NCBI GenBank assembly: GCA_015698045.1
Contig: BLAL01000261.1
Coordinates: forward strand, 682,001 to 746,000
Reading direction: 5' to 3'
Origin: Rhizophagus clarus
Taxonomy: Eukaryota > Glomeromycota > Glomeromycetes > Glomerales > Glomeraceae
Length of the DNA: 64,000 nt
In this document: piece by piece, positions 37,169 through 50,097 of the stretch
Numbering within the stretch: the stretch's first letter is position 1
Layout of the letters: each line of letters begins with the position of its first letter
Notes under the pieces: generated by a model
The model's database searches: none
What the model saw: only the letters and a program-made list of their open reading frames with translations
Told to the model about the DNA's origin: nothing
Position numbers and translations under genes: made by a program

Positions 37169-38510
37169 ATGGCGGCAAGTTTACACTTTGAAGTAGAAAA
37201 TGGTGGCATTGAAACAATTGATGAAACAATTGCTGAAGAAATAAAAGAATTAAATCAAGAACTCGAAGCGGCTGAACTCGAAATTGGTAATTCTATCCAT
37301 TTTCGATAAAATTGATGAAAATTATGAATGTCTGATAATTCAATTATTCTATAAATTAATCATCTTGATTTTTTTATGAAGTGAAACAACAAATTAGAGC
37401 ATTCAAACCTATTTACGAAAAAAGAAAAAAAGTTATTAAGAAAATCCCGAAATTTTGGTCACAAGTAGTAAGTGTCATCATATATTTATTTATTTGAAAT
37501 ATTTTAAATAAATTAATTCTTTTCATCTTTGTTTTTTTTATCTCAATGATAGCTTACGAAGCATATTCGTAAGTCATATTTATCTTTTTGATCAAGTCTT
37601 TTTCGCTATTAAATTCGACGAATAATTTTTATATTTATTTCAGCGCAACATTTGGCTAACGATGATGATTCGGTATTTTTATATGGTCAATTTGAATGTT
37701 AAATATATTACAAACTTCAATTCTATAACTGATAATTCGTTCTCAGGTTGTTCAACATATTGACGACATAACTGTTGAAAGAGATGAAAATTCGTTAGAA
37801 AATTTCAAAATTGTCTTAAGTTTTTCCAAGAATGAATATTTCAAAAATAAAGAACTTGTAAAAGTAAATGAACTTTAGTCGTTTCAGTTCAGTTAGTTGG
37901 TCCGGCTGATATTATTATATTATATTTACGTATTGATTTGTTCTATTTCTTCAATTAGGAATTTATTGTCGATGCTGATGGGCAACGTAAGATAAAAAGC
38001 ACGCCAATTGACTGGTTTGATGGCAGGGTACGTTTGATTAAAAATTCTTTTTTTGGCCGTATTTTTACAAAAATTTTTTTCTTGTAATAAAGGACTATAC
38101 AAAAAAACGTAAGGCTGATGAAGAAGATGATGACCAAAGTTTTATTAAATGGTTTTCTGAAGAAAATGCTGACGACAGCAGTTCTTGGGAATTGGGAAAA
38201 AACTTCAGAGATGATATTTATCATCAAGCCTTGATGTAAATATAAATTTTCTATGTTTAATTATCTTTTTAATGCCTTAGATTAATTCTCTGTCACTTTA
38301 AACATAGGATTTATATGGCAGAATATGATGACGAAGACGACGAAGAAGAAGGAATCAATCAAGATTTTGATGAAGAAGAGTCGGAAGAAGGTTTGGGAAT
38401 ATTTAACGCTTATTCTATTTATGATATTTTTAATATTTATAATATTATAATGTTTTTTATTTTCAACTATAGAAGAGGAAGTACCCACGAAGCGTGCAAA
38501 ACATAATTAA
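37169..38510 (+). CDS. SET/NAP-family histone chaperone (Vps75-like)
   Basis: Nucleosome-assembly-protein fold that binds H3-H4 or H2A-H2B. Nine exons: 37169-37286, 37382-37467, 37553-37568, 37644-37672, 37747-37863, 37959-38027, 38093-38235, 38308-38390, 38473-38510; 232 aa in frame, normal for SET/Vps75. The N-terminal dimerisation helix (ETIDETIAEEIKELNQELEA) is followed by IRAFKPIYEKRKKVIKKIPKFW, matching the SET helix 2. The earmuff region has ENFKIVLSFSKNEYFKNKEL and TPIDWFDG, then FIKWFSEE. The tail is acidic (DDEDDEEEG...EEEESEEE) and ends in a basic PTKRAKHN, like the SET nuclear tail. A 16-nt exon (37553-37568) is notable. Confidence 0.9.
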
Positions 38511-39877
38511 TAAGAAAAACTTATTGAAACTATTTATTTACATACTTCATAATTCTGGAAATTTTGATTATTTATTTAAAAAACTAAATTATTTAAAATT
38601 TCTTTTTATGCTATTTATTACTTTTGTCATCCTTGTTTTTTTTTAATGTTAATTTATTTTATTCTTGTATTCTAATGGCTAAATTTATAACCAAGGAAAT
38701 ATCTTTCATTAAACCTTTTATATACTGTATGTTTTTTATTAATAAACCGAATATAATTTGTTTGGCATTAATTAATTCGCGGAGAAGTATAATTACGGCA
38801 TTATAGAAAATGTTATAACTGTAATATCATATATTGTAATATTATAATACTGGTTAATCAATTATAACTAACATCTTTATTTATTATAAACTTTGATTTG
38901 ATATAATAATTATTTAATATATTTAGATTTATTATATTTAGAAAAAACTGTATTTTTAAAATTAAATTTCAAAAAAATACTAGATTGTATTATTATTTAT
39001 TATACTATTATTTTGTATTAAAATTTAAATTACTAGAGTTATAAAAAAAATTTTTACCAATAAACTTTACTATAAGACCATATATAGTTTTATTAAATTA
39101 TACTGATTTTATATTCCAATATAATATGTGAATTTTACCTTTAAGGAAATTAATAGAATTTTATATATAAAATTAGTTAAATAAGAAAAAATAAATTTCT
39201 TTATATATATAATTATATATATATATTATAGATGATTCTGAATCCATATAACAGATAATATGAATTTAATTAACTTATATAGGAATAGAATATTTTATTT
39301 ATTTTTACATGATATCTATTATTACATATATAACTTAAGTTTTATTTATAATTAAGATCATATAAAAAATTTTTTTATCATTTTTCTAAAAAACTTTTGA
39401 TAATTTGGAAAAAAAAATCACCTAATAGATGTTATAAAACTTTTATTTCTAATAGTAATTATGATCTTATATCAGTACTTTGATAAAAACAGCTAAAGAT
39501 CAGATTGGATAAAGGATACTTTTTATTTTAAAGAGTTGGAAATTAAAATAATCCTAATATTCAAGTAAAAATCTTACTTGTCCTTTTGACCATATCCATG
39601 ATGCTTTATGTAAAGTTCATGCAAATGTTTCAAATGTTTTGAAGCACGTAGAAACAACAAAAATTGAAACCTATAGATTGCACAAAAATGCATGGAAATT
39701 CAATTACCAAAAATTATGATGATCTCCAACAGAATCTTAACTTTTATCGGTCATGATCGACGGCTTATCGGTATATTAGCAACCAAGTCGGTTCAAAATT
39801 GTAAGATTCGAAAGAATGGATAATAATCTTGAATGCACAACGTCAGGCCAGTATTCCTTCAGGTTGGAATTTCTTAA
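38511..39877. other. AT-rich spacer with an unassigned fragment
   Basis: Mostly AT-rich sequence with A/T microsatellite-like stretches (about 39200-39230). An open segment around 39588-39720 reads CPFDHIHDALCKVHANVSNV and continues to a stop; it has coding-like composition but I cannot assign it. Probably a decayed gene piece. Confidence 0.4.
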
Positions 39878-42800
39878 TTATTGTAGTATTATTAATAGTC
39901 CATCTGGATTAATAAGATCATATTTTGTTGCGAGATTCCGTGGATCATTATCATCATTAAAATTATTTGATCTTAGAACAATGAAAAATGCTTGAGCATT
40001 CCAAGAACTATAAAAATAAGAGCACAAAAATGGAAAAACTTTTTTTTGCAACGCCAATTATTATAGCAAAATAAATTCCAAATGATTCAAACTCTAAAAA
40101 ACAATAAAAATTTAAAGCTTAATAATATAATAGATATCGCCGTAAGCCAAAGTGGTTGGCTTTTATTAATAAGCCAAAAATGGATGCTATGATGGGTAAA
40201 AGATATGCCCCTACGGTTATTGAAGATTAAAACAAGTTAATTTTTATTTAAATGTAAAGCAATTAATTAAATAAATGTTTACTTACCAAATAAATTCCAT
40301 ATATCTTTAAAATAACGTTTATAATTCCATAGAAATTGACGAATTTCAAAAATTAAAATATTGAGCCCAATATAATGGAAATTATAAAAAGTAATTTAAA
40401 ATAAAAATCAGGGAAAGATTTTTGTTCCAAAGTAGAAGCTAATGAATAACAAATATAAAAAATTGTATAGAATAACCAGATCAGATAATAGCAATTTCTT
40501 CCAAAAGTTTTCCACTTAAAATCTATAATCGCGGCAAAATCCACCAATTATAAAGTGATTACTATCTATATTACAAAATAGAATAGATTTTGGTTTATAT
40601 AAAAAATTCATTCCAAATACTATTCCTTTTTTGGTATCATCATGATTATTTTTAGTCCGTGATCATCTTTTTTAGTATTAGTATTAGTATTGTGATTATT
40701 TTTGATTTGATATCATGATTTTTTTATTCTTGGATTCATCGTCATCATGATCAATCTCATGATTATCATCTTTGTATACACATATTTGAGGAAAAGGAAC
40801 AATGAAATTGACCGTTTGGATTTCTTCCTTTATCCTTAAAGGCCGAATTAGTTCTTTATATATTCTTGAAATAAATTTGAAAATGATATTATCAATATTT
40901 GATTCTTTAATGTAAATATCTTTTGTGTATGAATGAAGTGAAGTATTTCTTGAATTTCCAATACGAGCATAATAAGGAAGTAATAAAATAGAAGTGCGTG
41001 AGATATATTTGATTATATAATCAGGATAATTATCACACAATTCTGATAAGTATAAACTAATAATAGCCATGTAACTTTCGGAATAATCTTGAATTGTTTC
41101 AATAATTTGTCGAACAATATCATTGCTTTTTTTTTTAATTGCCGCTTTTAACATTTCAGATCCATATTTTGATGATACTAAGTTATCATTTAAAATCACT
41201 TCAATTACTTCCGATTTTGGACATGGTATTGAGTGTTTTGAATCACCAAATTCATTTTTTAAATTCTTCCAATAAGTGACTTGTAGTATTCATTAGTAAA
41301 ATTAATATCATATTTTCTGTCATAATCCTTTGTGAACTTTTCATAAATATCTTTCCATTCTTTATTATTCCAAAAGTATCGACACTCGTTTTCATTTATT
41401 GTAAAAATAGTGATTCCTTCCATATGAATTAGCACCAAATCCTGGTTATTTAATAGTTTAAATGAGAGTATATGGGGAACAATACAACCAAAAGACTCCA
41501 TCTCCACAATATCCTCAGCACTACTACTTATAATTTTAACATTATTTGAAGATACAGCTTTTCTAATGTCTTTTGGTCAATGATTTCAATAAGCATATTT
41601 TGTATAATTTTGAAGATAGTTGAAGAAGAATAAATACTATTTAATATATTAACTCATTTGACAATTGTTGCAAGTTATGATCATATAATCTACCTGTGAT
41701 ACAAACATTATGATCGTTATCAATGTAAATTTTTCTGTTTAATTTAGTTATCACACTTGTATAATTAAAATCATCAGAAATATCAATTTCATCATAAACT
41801 TGATAAAGATCTATTAGCTTACTATTTTTACCACTAATAATGACTAATCTTTCAGAATTATTTTTTAAAGTTATGGTAGACTTTTCAATATTCTAACTAT
41901 AATTTATTCGCAGAAAATAGAATGTCTGGTTCTATAGATGATAGTGAATTGTATTTAGAAAAGGACAATAGTGAATTTATACCAATTGAATTCATATCAA
42001 AAAATATATTGTAAAAGTAATACCCACATTTATGTTTAAAAATCAACATTCCATTTTCCATTGAAAATATGCAAACACCACCATATTCTGTCGCCAATAA
42101 CGTTTGATTTTTATTCATTATTACTGGTCTACTAAAATAATAAAAAACATCAGTTTCTAAAGTGTATTGCCTTTCTAAATTCATTGTCAATAAATCAAAT
42201 TGAAGCAGCTTTTTACTAGAACTCTCGAATGCAACAATTAGAAATAACTTAATTCGACATATAGAACAAGTCAATTTATCAATTTTATGATAGTAACTTT
42301 TGGGAATTTCTATATCATTAATTTGTGAATATTTCCAAGGAACCGTTTCCTTCGGTTTGTCTGTTAAACAGTACTTGTAAATTTTGCGATATCCTAGTGA
42401 TACCTGAATTAAATCACCATAAGGAAGGAATCCAATAGCATCATGACCAATACTACTTCCATAATCATAACCAAAAACGGGATGCTTTAGTTCAAGAAAT
42501 CGGTCATTACTACTAGTACGATCACTATTTAAATCAATCAACCCTACAATTACAACATGAGTTATTAATTAAAGCATAAAATTAAATTACAATTATTGTG
42601 AGTCAAAATTAATACTTACAATGCTTACTGCGATTATTTAATGACAAGATTTTTTTATTTAGTATAAAGCTTAATTCATCTAAATCATTGATTTTATCAA
42701 TCTTAAAATAAACATCGGGTTGTTGTGGTCCATACATTTCGATGTTAACTGATCATCCAAGAACTGATTCATCTTCTTCACTATAAGTAACAACATAATC

Positions 42801-42980
42801 ATCAGAACCATATTCATATTTGTAAGTAGTATCATCCATGTATTGAGAAACAAAAATTCGACAAATTGATTTCCTATGTTCTTCTGATATTTTCCGAATA
42901 CCATCCTTCGAAATTTTTTCAATTTCTTCCCCATGTTCTTTTATATTATCAGGAATATCAATCTCAACTATTTCACCCAT
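39878..42980 (-). pseudogene. decayed ion-transport-family protein (WD-like N-terminus plus TRP-like channel)
   Basis: Minus-strand remains of a large family I recognise from Rhizophagus: an N-terminal beta-propeller-like region followed by an ion transport domain. Pieces in order: MGEIVEIDIPDN and YVVTYSEEDESVLG (42980-42753); an in-frame TGA where the family has Trp, then SVNIEMYGPQQPDVYFKIDK; intron about 42621-42550; 42541-41897 (LKHPVFGYDYGSSIGHDAIG); frameshift; 41507-40696 (SKYGSEMLKAAIKKKSNDIV, YPDYIIKYISRTSILLLPYY). Then come membrane segments (FGRNCYYLIWLFYTIFYICY, FEIRQFLWNYKRYFKDIWNLFG to 40287), a donor site, and a channel-like end with FESFGIYFAIIIGVAKKVFP and NLATKYDLINPDG (to about 39878). 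Several frameshifts and one nonsense codon make it non-functional as read. It would have encoded a multi-pass membrane protein. Confidence 0.75.
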
Positions 42981-44759
42981 ATTACGTGAGTAAAATTTTA
43001 TTTATAAAAATTTACGAAAATAATTTTTTTTTGTCGCTCCTTTTATAAAAAACTGACGAATTTATAAAATTTATTTATTTTATTAAAATTTACCATTTAT
43101 ATTAAGCATAATAAATATGCACGCCAAGCAAATTAATTTTTTTTAACGATATAACGATAAAACAGTTACCTTATTTAATTGGACAAAAAAAAAAGTATTT
43201 CATCATGCATAATGTTTGGTATAAAATATAGCATCAGAGAGATTGATAAAAAAAAAGTGTTTCAGTTCATTGTAACATTTGATTGTACAGGATAAAATAG
43301 GATAAAATCTATCAATTTAATTGTGCTACTCAATATTGTAAAAATTTACTATTTTTACACGTGAAATTTTATTATTATTTATGTTCGAATACATGAATAA
43401 ATTAAAAAAAAAAAAAAAAAATTAACATCAAACTATCTTATCTTTTTTTATTTTATAAAATGAGTTACGAATAATTAATAATTCCGTGATACCGATTTTT
43501 TTTTTCCTTTTTTTTAAGGAAATAAAAAGTCAAAATTCGAAACAATGATTGTATGTAACCTTTTTTGGGGCGTTCCAAACTTAAAAATCCCAACAAACAT
43601 TGTGAACAATGAATAATGATGAAAAAATAAAAATGCTAGAAATTATAAATACTTTTATTTCTTTCGTTTCCAAAAAGAATTTTTGTGTCCTTGTTTAACA
43701 TTCCTGTTATAGAAAAAACAAAATAGAGTAAAAAAGGAATTTTATTTATCATGTTATTCTCTGTTTCATGGTATACTTTTGATCACCTTCTGAATTTTTT
43801 TTAATTGCATTCCTTGTTGCCAAAAGTTACCGAAAAATTGCATAATCTACTTATTTCAAATTGTTTCTGTGAATTACATAAAATCCAGTAAAAACCCAGC
43901 ATAATATTCATCTAGTTCACTGTTTCTTTCAACAAGTTCTTATGCAACTTTTGAAGCGATAACACAAGAAATGTCAAAAAAATGGGTCGAACTTTACTAT
44001 TTTAATAAAATTCACATGCGAGGCAACTGTGACCCAAGGGGTCACGGTCTCGTTGTTGGAAAAAAAATTGATCACGTAACATTAGTTTTTTGGGAACGAT
44101 CCCCAAATCTGTTCGTACAAAGGGTATAAACATCATGTGCTTTTTATCAACGAATAAATTGTCTTTATTACTATCACCCTTGATCATTTCCACTGACCAT
44201 AGTATAATTCAAAAATATGTAAACGCAAATGCAATTACATGGTGTTAAATCCTTAACGGACGTATGGAGGAAAACATCAAACACCGAATATTATTCTTTA
44301 TTAGTATACACTTTCGAAATATTACCAAAAATATCCTATAATATTTACGTGTACATGCGGAGATAACCAGGTAGAAAAAAATATGAGGGACAAACAATGT
44401 TATTAAAGTTGAGATTATAACTATGTTCGTATCACTAAATTCATGATATGCTTTATGAATTACCATCGAATTACCTACATCAGTATTTTTTCCTTCTCTT
44501 CAGAATTTCCTTCGTCATCTGAGTCTCTTGTTATTTGCTGTGGTAAAAAAAAATAAGTGTAACTGAATACCGTCAAATACGTCGAATTCTCTACTATTTG
44601 AATGATTTAAAGAAAATGGTAATGTACAATGGAAACGGAACTTTGCCTCGTTTTGTTCTATTTTCATTCACTTTTTCTTCAAATACCACATTTAGATCCA
44701 ACTTATTTTTCACAAATACGACCATGTCATAAAAATCATTTTCTTTCAAAGGATTAGTC
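42981..44759. other. gene-poor AT-rich stretch
   Basis: No gene supported. A minus-strand ORF at 44002-44193 and another at 44245-44466 lack recognisable motifs; the first lies downstream of the SAM-domain fragment and may be part of the same decayed gene. Long A and T runs occur at about 43405-43421 and 43498-43518. Confidence 0.5.
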
Positions 44760-45046
44760 GTTGAAAAACTTTTTCCGTTTGCATCTTACACTCCTTAGGC
44801 GAACTTTGCAAGAACAGCCGATGATCCTTCTTCAAACCATAGCAGGCATAGCTTAGGAATTTTTTTTTCAGACACGTCAAGAAAGATATAACCAGTTATT
44901 TCATGTTCACGAAAAACAACAAAGTGAGTATCATTGAGATGTATCACATCCGTATTTTATAAGTAATCTATAAGTTCCTCTATATTAAGAAAACCAATTT
45001 GAACAGCCTTGTTTTTGTTAGAAGTGTTTTCAATGACCGTTTTCAT
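44760..45046 (-). pseudogene. SAM-domain fragment
   Basis: Minus strand from the ATG at 45046: FLNIEELIDYL, a stop codon, then DVIHLNDTHFVVFREHEITG followed by YIFLDVSEKKFLSYACYGLKKD. This is the helix order and G-x-x-F-L-x-L core of a SAM (sterile alpha motif) domain, a common module in Glomeromycotina proteins. The internal stop after IDYL and the lack of an intact continuation mark it as decayed. It lies in the same orientation as the coiled-coil and kinase remnants upstream, so they may be parts of one or more decayed genes. Confidence 0.5.
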
Positions 45047-45599
45047 TGGTAAAAGATGTTATGATTTACTGCTATTTGATTTTTTCAAATTCCGTCTCAC
45101 GATCAAAATCAGATCATAGATTACGAATTGATTTTATCTAGTTGATTGATAATTGAATAAAAGTTTTAATAACATGAAATATCATGAGAATATTGATTAG
45201 TATAACTTATTTTAGTAACCGTCTAATTAGGGAGCATGTTAAATCATAATACCAGATTTTGATAGTATAAAAAATGATTGTGTACCGTTTTTTGCTCTAC
45301 ATTATTTCTTTCATGTTGCACACGTAGAAGATGCGCTTTATGTCTTTCTGATTTGACAACAAACTTACATTGTTAGCAAATAAGAATATGAATGATAGTG
45401 AAATTCGAATTTGTTTCCAAATGTTCCCTCTGAACTCAAGTACCAAACATTTGGTAAACTATTGTGAGGTAACTACTTTCACTTTCTAGTTCGGTTGAAA
45501 TTCGCAATATTTTTGATTTCAGTTCTAATGATCATTTCCAGCCATTCGATCCAAACGAGTCTCAAAAATTTATCTTTTCTTTTTCTTGTAAACTTCTGA

Positions 45600-45808
45600 A
45601 ATATCTTTCTTAATAATTCTCTTATTTCATCATCTCGTCTTGCAATTTCGTTTTTTAACTTATTAATTCACAACTGTATTCTGAAAGTTGATCCTTCAAT
45701 CGACCAATCTCACAATAATTATCAAGAAGCTGCTTCTCCAATAAAGATATTGTCTCATCACGGACTTTTAATTCTTTTTTGCAATTCAAAAATATCTATC
45801 TGAGCCAT
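45600..45808 (-). pseudogene. coiled-coil ORF fragment
   Basis: Minus strand, starting MAQIDIFELQK and then, after a one-base slip in an A-run, ELKVRDETISLLEKQLLDNY and GRLKDQLSEYSCEL, a clear heptad-like coiled coil. It ends in a stop. The product is not recognised. Confidence 0.4.
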
Positions 45809-46744
45809 TTAATAGAAATGATAGAAGAATGCAATTTATATTTAAAATAAACTGATAGATATTATTGAACCACTTAAGATAAGTTTCTCCCGACTATAAA
45901 TGTACTATAGATAAAATCACCAGAAATCTTGTTAAAAGAGCATATCATATATGCCTGTGGCACACTATAGATAGAATTTCCGGTAAGTCTAATCTAATTG
46001 GGTAGTGTTTGAGACACATGTTAAAAGTTTATGAAAATCATTAAACCAGAAACGATGCAAAAAAATGTTGTTGCATTCCCGAAGCCAGATTTACTAGTTT
46101 AATATGCTATGAATAATGCTGCTCAAACCATTAAACGCTTAATCTGACTATCCTATGTTATTATAGGAAGAGATACTTTTATGAACCGAAGAGTTGGTAA
46201 TTATATCTTAGAATCTTACAAATAATTATTGATCAAAATGGGTCGTGATTGTTGGAAAAGTTAAGAGCTAGTTAATAGCCATTCATTATATTCAAGTTAC
46301 TTTCATGTACTATGGAAATTATCATTAATGAGTAGCCTAATAACTCTCTTTTACAGATTAGTCTTCGAGATTCTCGAAATATGTAACTTTGACCTGTGTG
46401 CTAATAGATTTATTCAACATCAGCAGAAATTTGTGAATCACCTAAATGTTTAATGGAATTCAGTTGAGGTTACGGTTAATTTATGCGAGCTAGTATTCGT
46501 ATATGTCTGATTTATGTCGTTCCACATCATAGTATGAATTTCAAGCCCCAAATTTAATACCTTTCCAAGAGTTTTTATGCAAAAAAAAAAATAATTATTG
46601 ATTGAAGCACAATTGGTACACAACGACATATATAATACATACTATTACTTAATAGTAATCATTTTTTATTTTATTGTTTATATTCTACATATAAAGGGAA
46701 AAAACTATAGTAATAACGAAAAATCTAAAAAGGGTATATGAAAT

Positions 46745-47935
46745 AATTTAATATAGTTGACAACTCTTACTTAAATCAATTTGCCATGAGTGTGCGGTCT
46801 CTTTTTTTTCGTTTTCAGGAACAATTAACATATTAATGTTTTCAGAATCAATATTATTAAGTACTGAATTCACTTGGAAAATATTTAGACATTCATCCGG
46901 TTCTTGTTCCCAATATTCTATTCATATAGATTAAATTAGATCACAATAAGAAGAAAAATAAAGATTGCACTCAACCAAAGGAATCATTATTCCGAAATTA
47001 AACACTTACTTTGATAAAGTCCAATAAATTTAACATTCGTGTTTGGACAGGTTCTTCTCTTACACCATTAAGTATTTTACACGTAATGTGTTCATCATCA
47101 AGACCCTCAAAAGGCGTTTTATGGTTTGTTAATTTCCAAAACAAAACCCATACTATATACATCAGATTTCTCGCTAGCTAGTATGGAAGTTTTCGATCGA
47201 GCAACTTGGGATCCATATTCAGTATTAGACCATATACTCCAGTATTGTTACAATCCTTTCCTTTTTTAAATTAAAATCCAAAGTCTGTGTATTAAGACGT
47301 TATTGGAATGCTACGAATATACTTTACTTACGAGATCCATGTACGATTCCCTTATCATCATGTAACCGCAAAACAGCTTCTTTTGCGAATCTTAATTGGT
47401 TTTCCAATCTATAGTATTGTTCCTTAAATGATCTCTTAGTGTTCCGCCGACTGCACATTCAAGAGGCAGCGAATATTCTTTTTTATCTAAGTCTAATTTT
47501 GTAACTCCGTGCAATCGAATAATATTCTGACGTCCATCTGCCAAGTGCGTTAAATAAACCTAGAAAGAAAATCTTTGTATATTATAAAACTATTATTACA
47601 ATATATCGGTTTTGATTTCCTAGGTCTAACTGACACACCAATGTATAATATAATTATAAACAATTCTTATACAGTAAGGGTAATTGATGTAATATTTATG
47701 CGATGAACCTTCTGTCACCTGAATAAAAAGTGTCCTTTATCCGTAACATACCTCTTTATTACTGACAAACTTTTTGATTGCATATACTGTTGATGTATTC
47801 TTCCATTTTTCTGCGAAAATGCTCCAGACCGATAATATTAAAATCGACGCGGTCTTGAGGACAATATTGATTAATTATCTTATTACCCAATAATACTTTT
47901 ACCCTATTGCCATGATATTCTTCTAGTTGTAACTA
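46745..47935 (-). pseudogene. decayed TKL kinase
   Basis: Minus-strand remains of a Rhizophagus-type tyrosine-kinase-like kinase. In order: IIGLEHF and, one frame away, KWKNTSTVYAIKKFVSNKE (beta 2-3 with the VAIK lysine, about 47830-47760); after an intron, NIIRLHGVTKLDLDKKEYSL and ECAVGGTLRDHLRNN; then frame-shifted RLHDDKGIVHG, where the catalytic HRD is replaced by HGS; then SEKSDVYSMGFVLWKLTNHK, TPFEGLDDEHITCKILNGVR and, after another intron, YWEQEPDECLNIFQ. At least three frame breaks. The loss of the HRD Asp would also inactivate it. It belongs to the same broad family as the array at 52-61 kb but has a different leader. Confidence 0.7.
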
Positions 47936-48678
47936 TAATGATGTAATTGGACATATATTGGTAGCAATACAGATGCATGACAAATTAAACATTATAACAA
48001 ATCCCAGATAGGAAATTTTAGTGAATTTGTTTTTTGGGTAAAAAAAACCATTTGATATAAATCTTATTGTGGTGCAGTTTCTTGTCCTATCAAAGCAAAA
48101 ATTTATTAAAAAATGTTTCGTATTGACACAAAATAAAAGCAACAAGAAACGTATAATTGTATACTGTTATTTGAGTTGAAAGTGATATAAGTAATACATT
48201 TCATAGCAGTGATGTTAAAACAATAAACTATTAGCTAGGTTTAGAGTTTCTCGTTTTTTCGAAATGTAAAAGGTGAATTACAAATTATGCCAACTCAATA
48301 AACATAACGAAAGAAGTTGAAAAGCCACAGTACAGTATTAGTAGCTGTGCAATACCTGCATGCACTGATCTAATGATTCCTAATTCTGTAGTATATACAT
48401 ATATGTAACACAAATACGATAGTAGTTAGTCATTAGAATTTTTAATTCTGGGAATACAATAAAAAATAACTAAAACTAAAAAAAAAATATAAAACACAAC
48501 TGAATCGGAGAATTTGTTCTTAAGTTATTGTTATAAACCAGATATTTATGATTCGAGATACTTTCCACGCATCTAATTTTACCTTGTAGACAACTGTGAT
48601 TCATGAGTCACAGTTCCGTTGAGCAAATTACTATGTACTGCGGAGAATAATGTGATTGATGTACTAATCTTTGTACTA
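47936..48678. other. spacer left of the hAT element
   Basis: No gene supported; a 70-codon minus ORF at 47933-48145 is without motifs. Confidence 0.45.
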
Positions 48679-48795
48679 CATGATATTAGAGCTTGGAACC
48701 AGTTAAGCTTAACCGGTTAATTAACCGGTTAAGACGGTTAACCGGTTAAGACATCCATTAACCGGTCAAATTAACCGGTTAAATGCAGATCATTG

Positions 48796-49623
48796 CAGTG
48801 TTCGGTAATGACCTGGTCATTTGACCATTTTTCGGATTAGGAATCATTTGGCCAAATGATACCCTATCATTTGTCATTTGTCATTTTGTCATTTCGCAAA
48901 TGACCAAATGCCAAATGATTGGGTGTCATTTGACTGTCATTTGCATCATTTGTCATTTGGTCATTTGTCACTAAAATACAGAAAGACTATTGGACAATTT
49001 AATTACATCATCACGTGATGTACAATCGCAAAATCATAGTCGCCTAACTAATGACACAGCAAAAATTATTAATATTGTATGCATAAATAAAATTTCACAT
49101 GCGAAAAATAGGTTCTATATGCAGTATATGAGTTACAATTCTTGCAAAATTTATTAGCTTTTATTGCTTTTGTTGATGAAATAAACCCATTGATGAAATA
49201 ACTCTATTGATGAAATGATGATCGGTGAATAATAATCTTGTCGGTAAATCACTATTGGTGAGATTATTGATAGTGAGACAACTTTCATTAAATAAATGTA
49301 ATATTATTTATAAAAAAAAAATGGAGTTTATGATTAAATAGGTGTAAAAAAAATTATTTCTACCAATAAAAATAATAATAAATCACGTGATTCGATACTC
49401 TTTCACTACTATTAAAACTTTTTTTATTACATATACTAAATAAATTTTGTTTTAATATTTTGTTTCTTTATTTTAAAATAAACAAAATAATTAATAATAA
49501 TTTTTGAAATATTTAATATTTTTCAAATGACTTAAATGACTGATCATTTGAGTTCCAAATGACAAATGACAAATGACTTGTCATTTGAGTCATTTGTCAT
49601 TTCAAATCATTTACCGAACACTG
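48796..49623. mobile_element. nested hAT-like MITE
   Basis: Ends CAGTGTTCGGTAA (48796-48808) and TTACCGAACACTG (49611-49623) are exact inverted complements. They are flanked by the perfect 8-bp duplication GATCATTG at 48788-48795 and 49624-49631. CAGTG-type ends and an 8-bp TSD fit hAT. Subterminal regions are dense in CATTTG/CAAATG words in both orientations, probably transposase-binding repeats. No ORF. It sits inside the larger hAT element and so arrived later. Confidence 0.92.
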
Positions 49624-49775
49624 GATCATTGACATATATAGAAAATATGTAACCTCGGAGAAGCAATTTTTTACTGTTTAACGATAATTTTATTTAACCA
49701 TTTTTTAAGTCAATAAATTTTTTTGTTTAAATAGGACACTAAAAAATAAATATCTTTATTTTATAAATTACAATT

Positions 49776-50097
49776 ATGGCTGAACTGCCCGAAGATGATA
49801 ATTTTTCTGATTACTTTAATAAATATATTACAAAAAACCAGATTATACTTACAAATTACAATCCTTATAAATGGTGGAATAAACATAAAAAAGATTTCCC
49901 ATAATATTCATATTAGCACAAAAATTTTTATCAACCCAGCCACTTCAGATACTGGGAATAATATGACTAACAAGCGTACATCCTTAAGCTCAAAATTTTT
50001 TCAAGAAATATTGTTCATAAAAAGAAATGCAAAATTTATGGATATATTTACACAACTTGCTAATAAGGTAAATAATATTATTAAACATTCTATTTGA
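49776..50097 (+). pseudogene. hAT transposase C-terminal (dimerisation) remnant
   Basis: From the ATG at 49776: DYFNKYITKN and NPYKWWNKHKKDFP, then a stop; in the next frame PATSDTGNNMTNKRTSLSSK and FFQEILFIKRNAKFMDIF. These follow the hAT dimerisation pattern (WW..N...FP, then PATS....G....KR..L......E...F.K). A shift of one base joins the two parts. This supports hAT membership independently of the ends. Confidence 0.7.

Noticed and set aside
43381-44466. Small minus-strand ORFs at 44002-44193 and 44245-44466 as genes
   Set aside because: No motif and no intron context; they could be tails of decayed genes but this cannot be shown.
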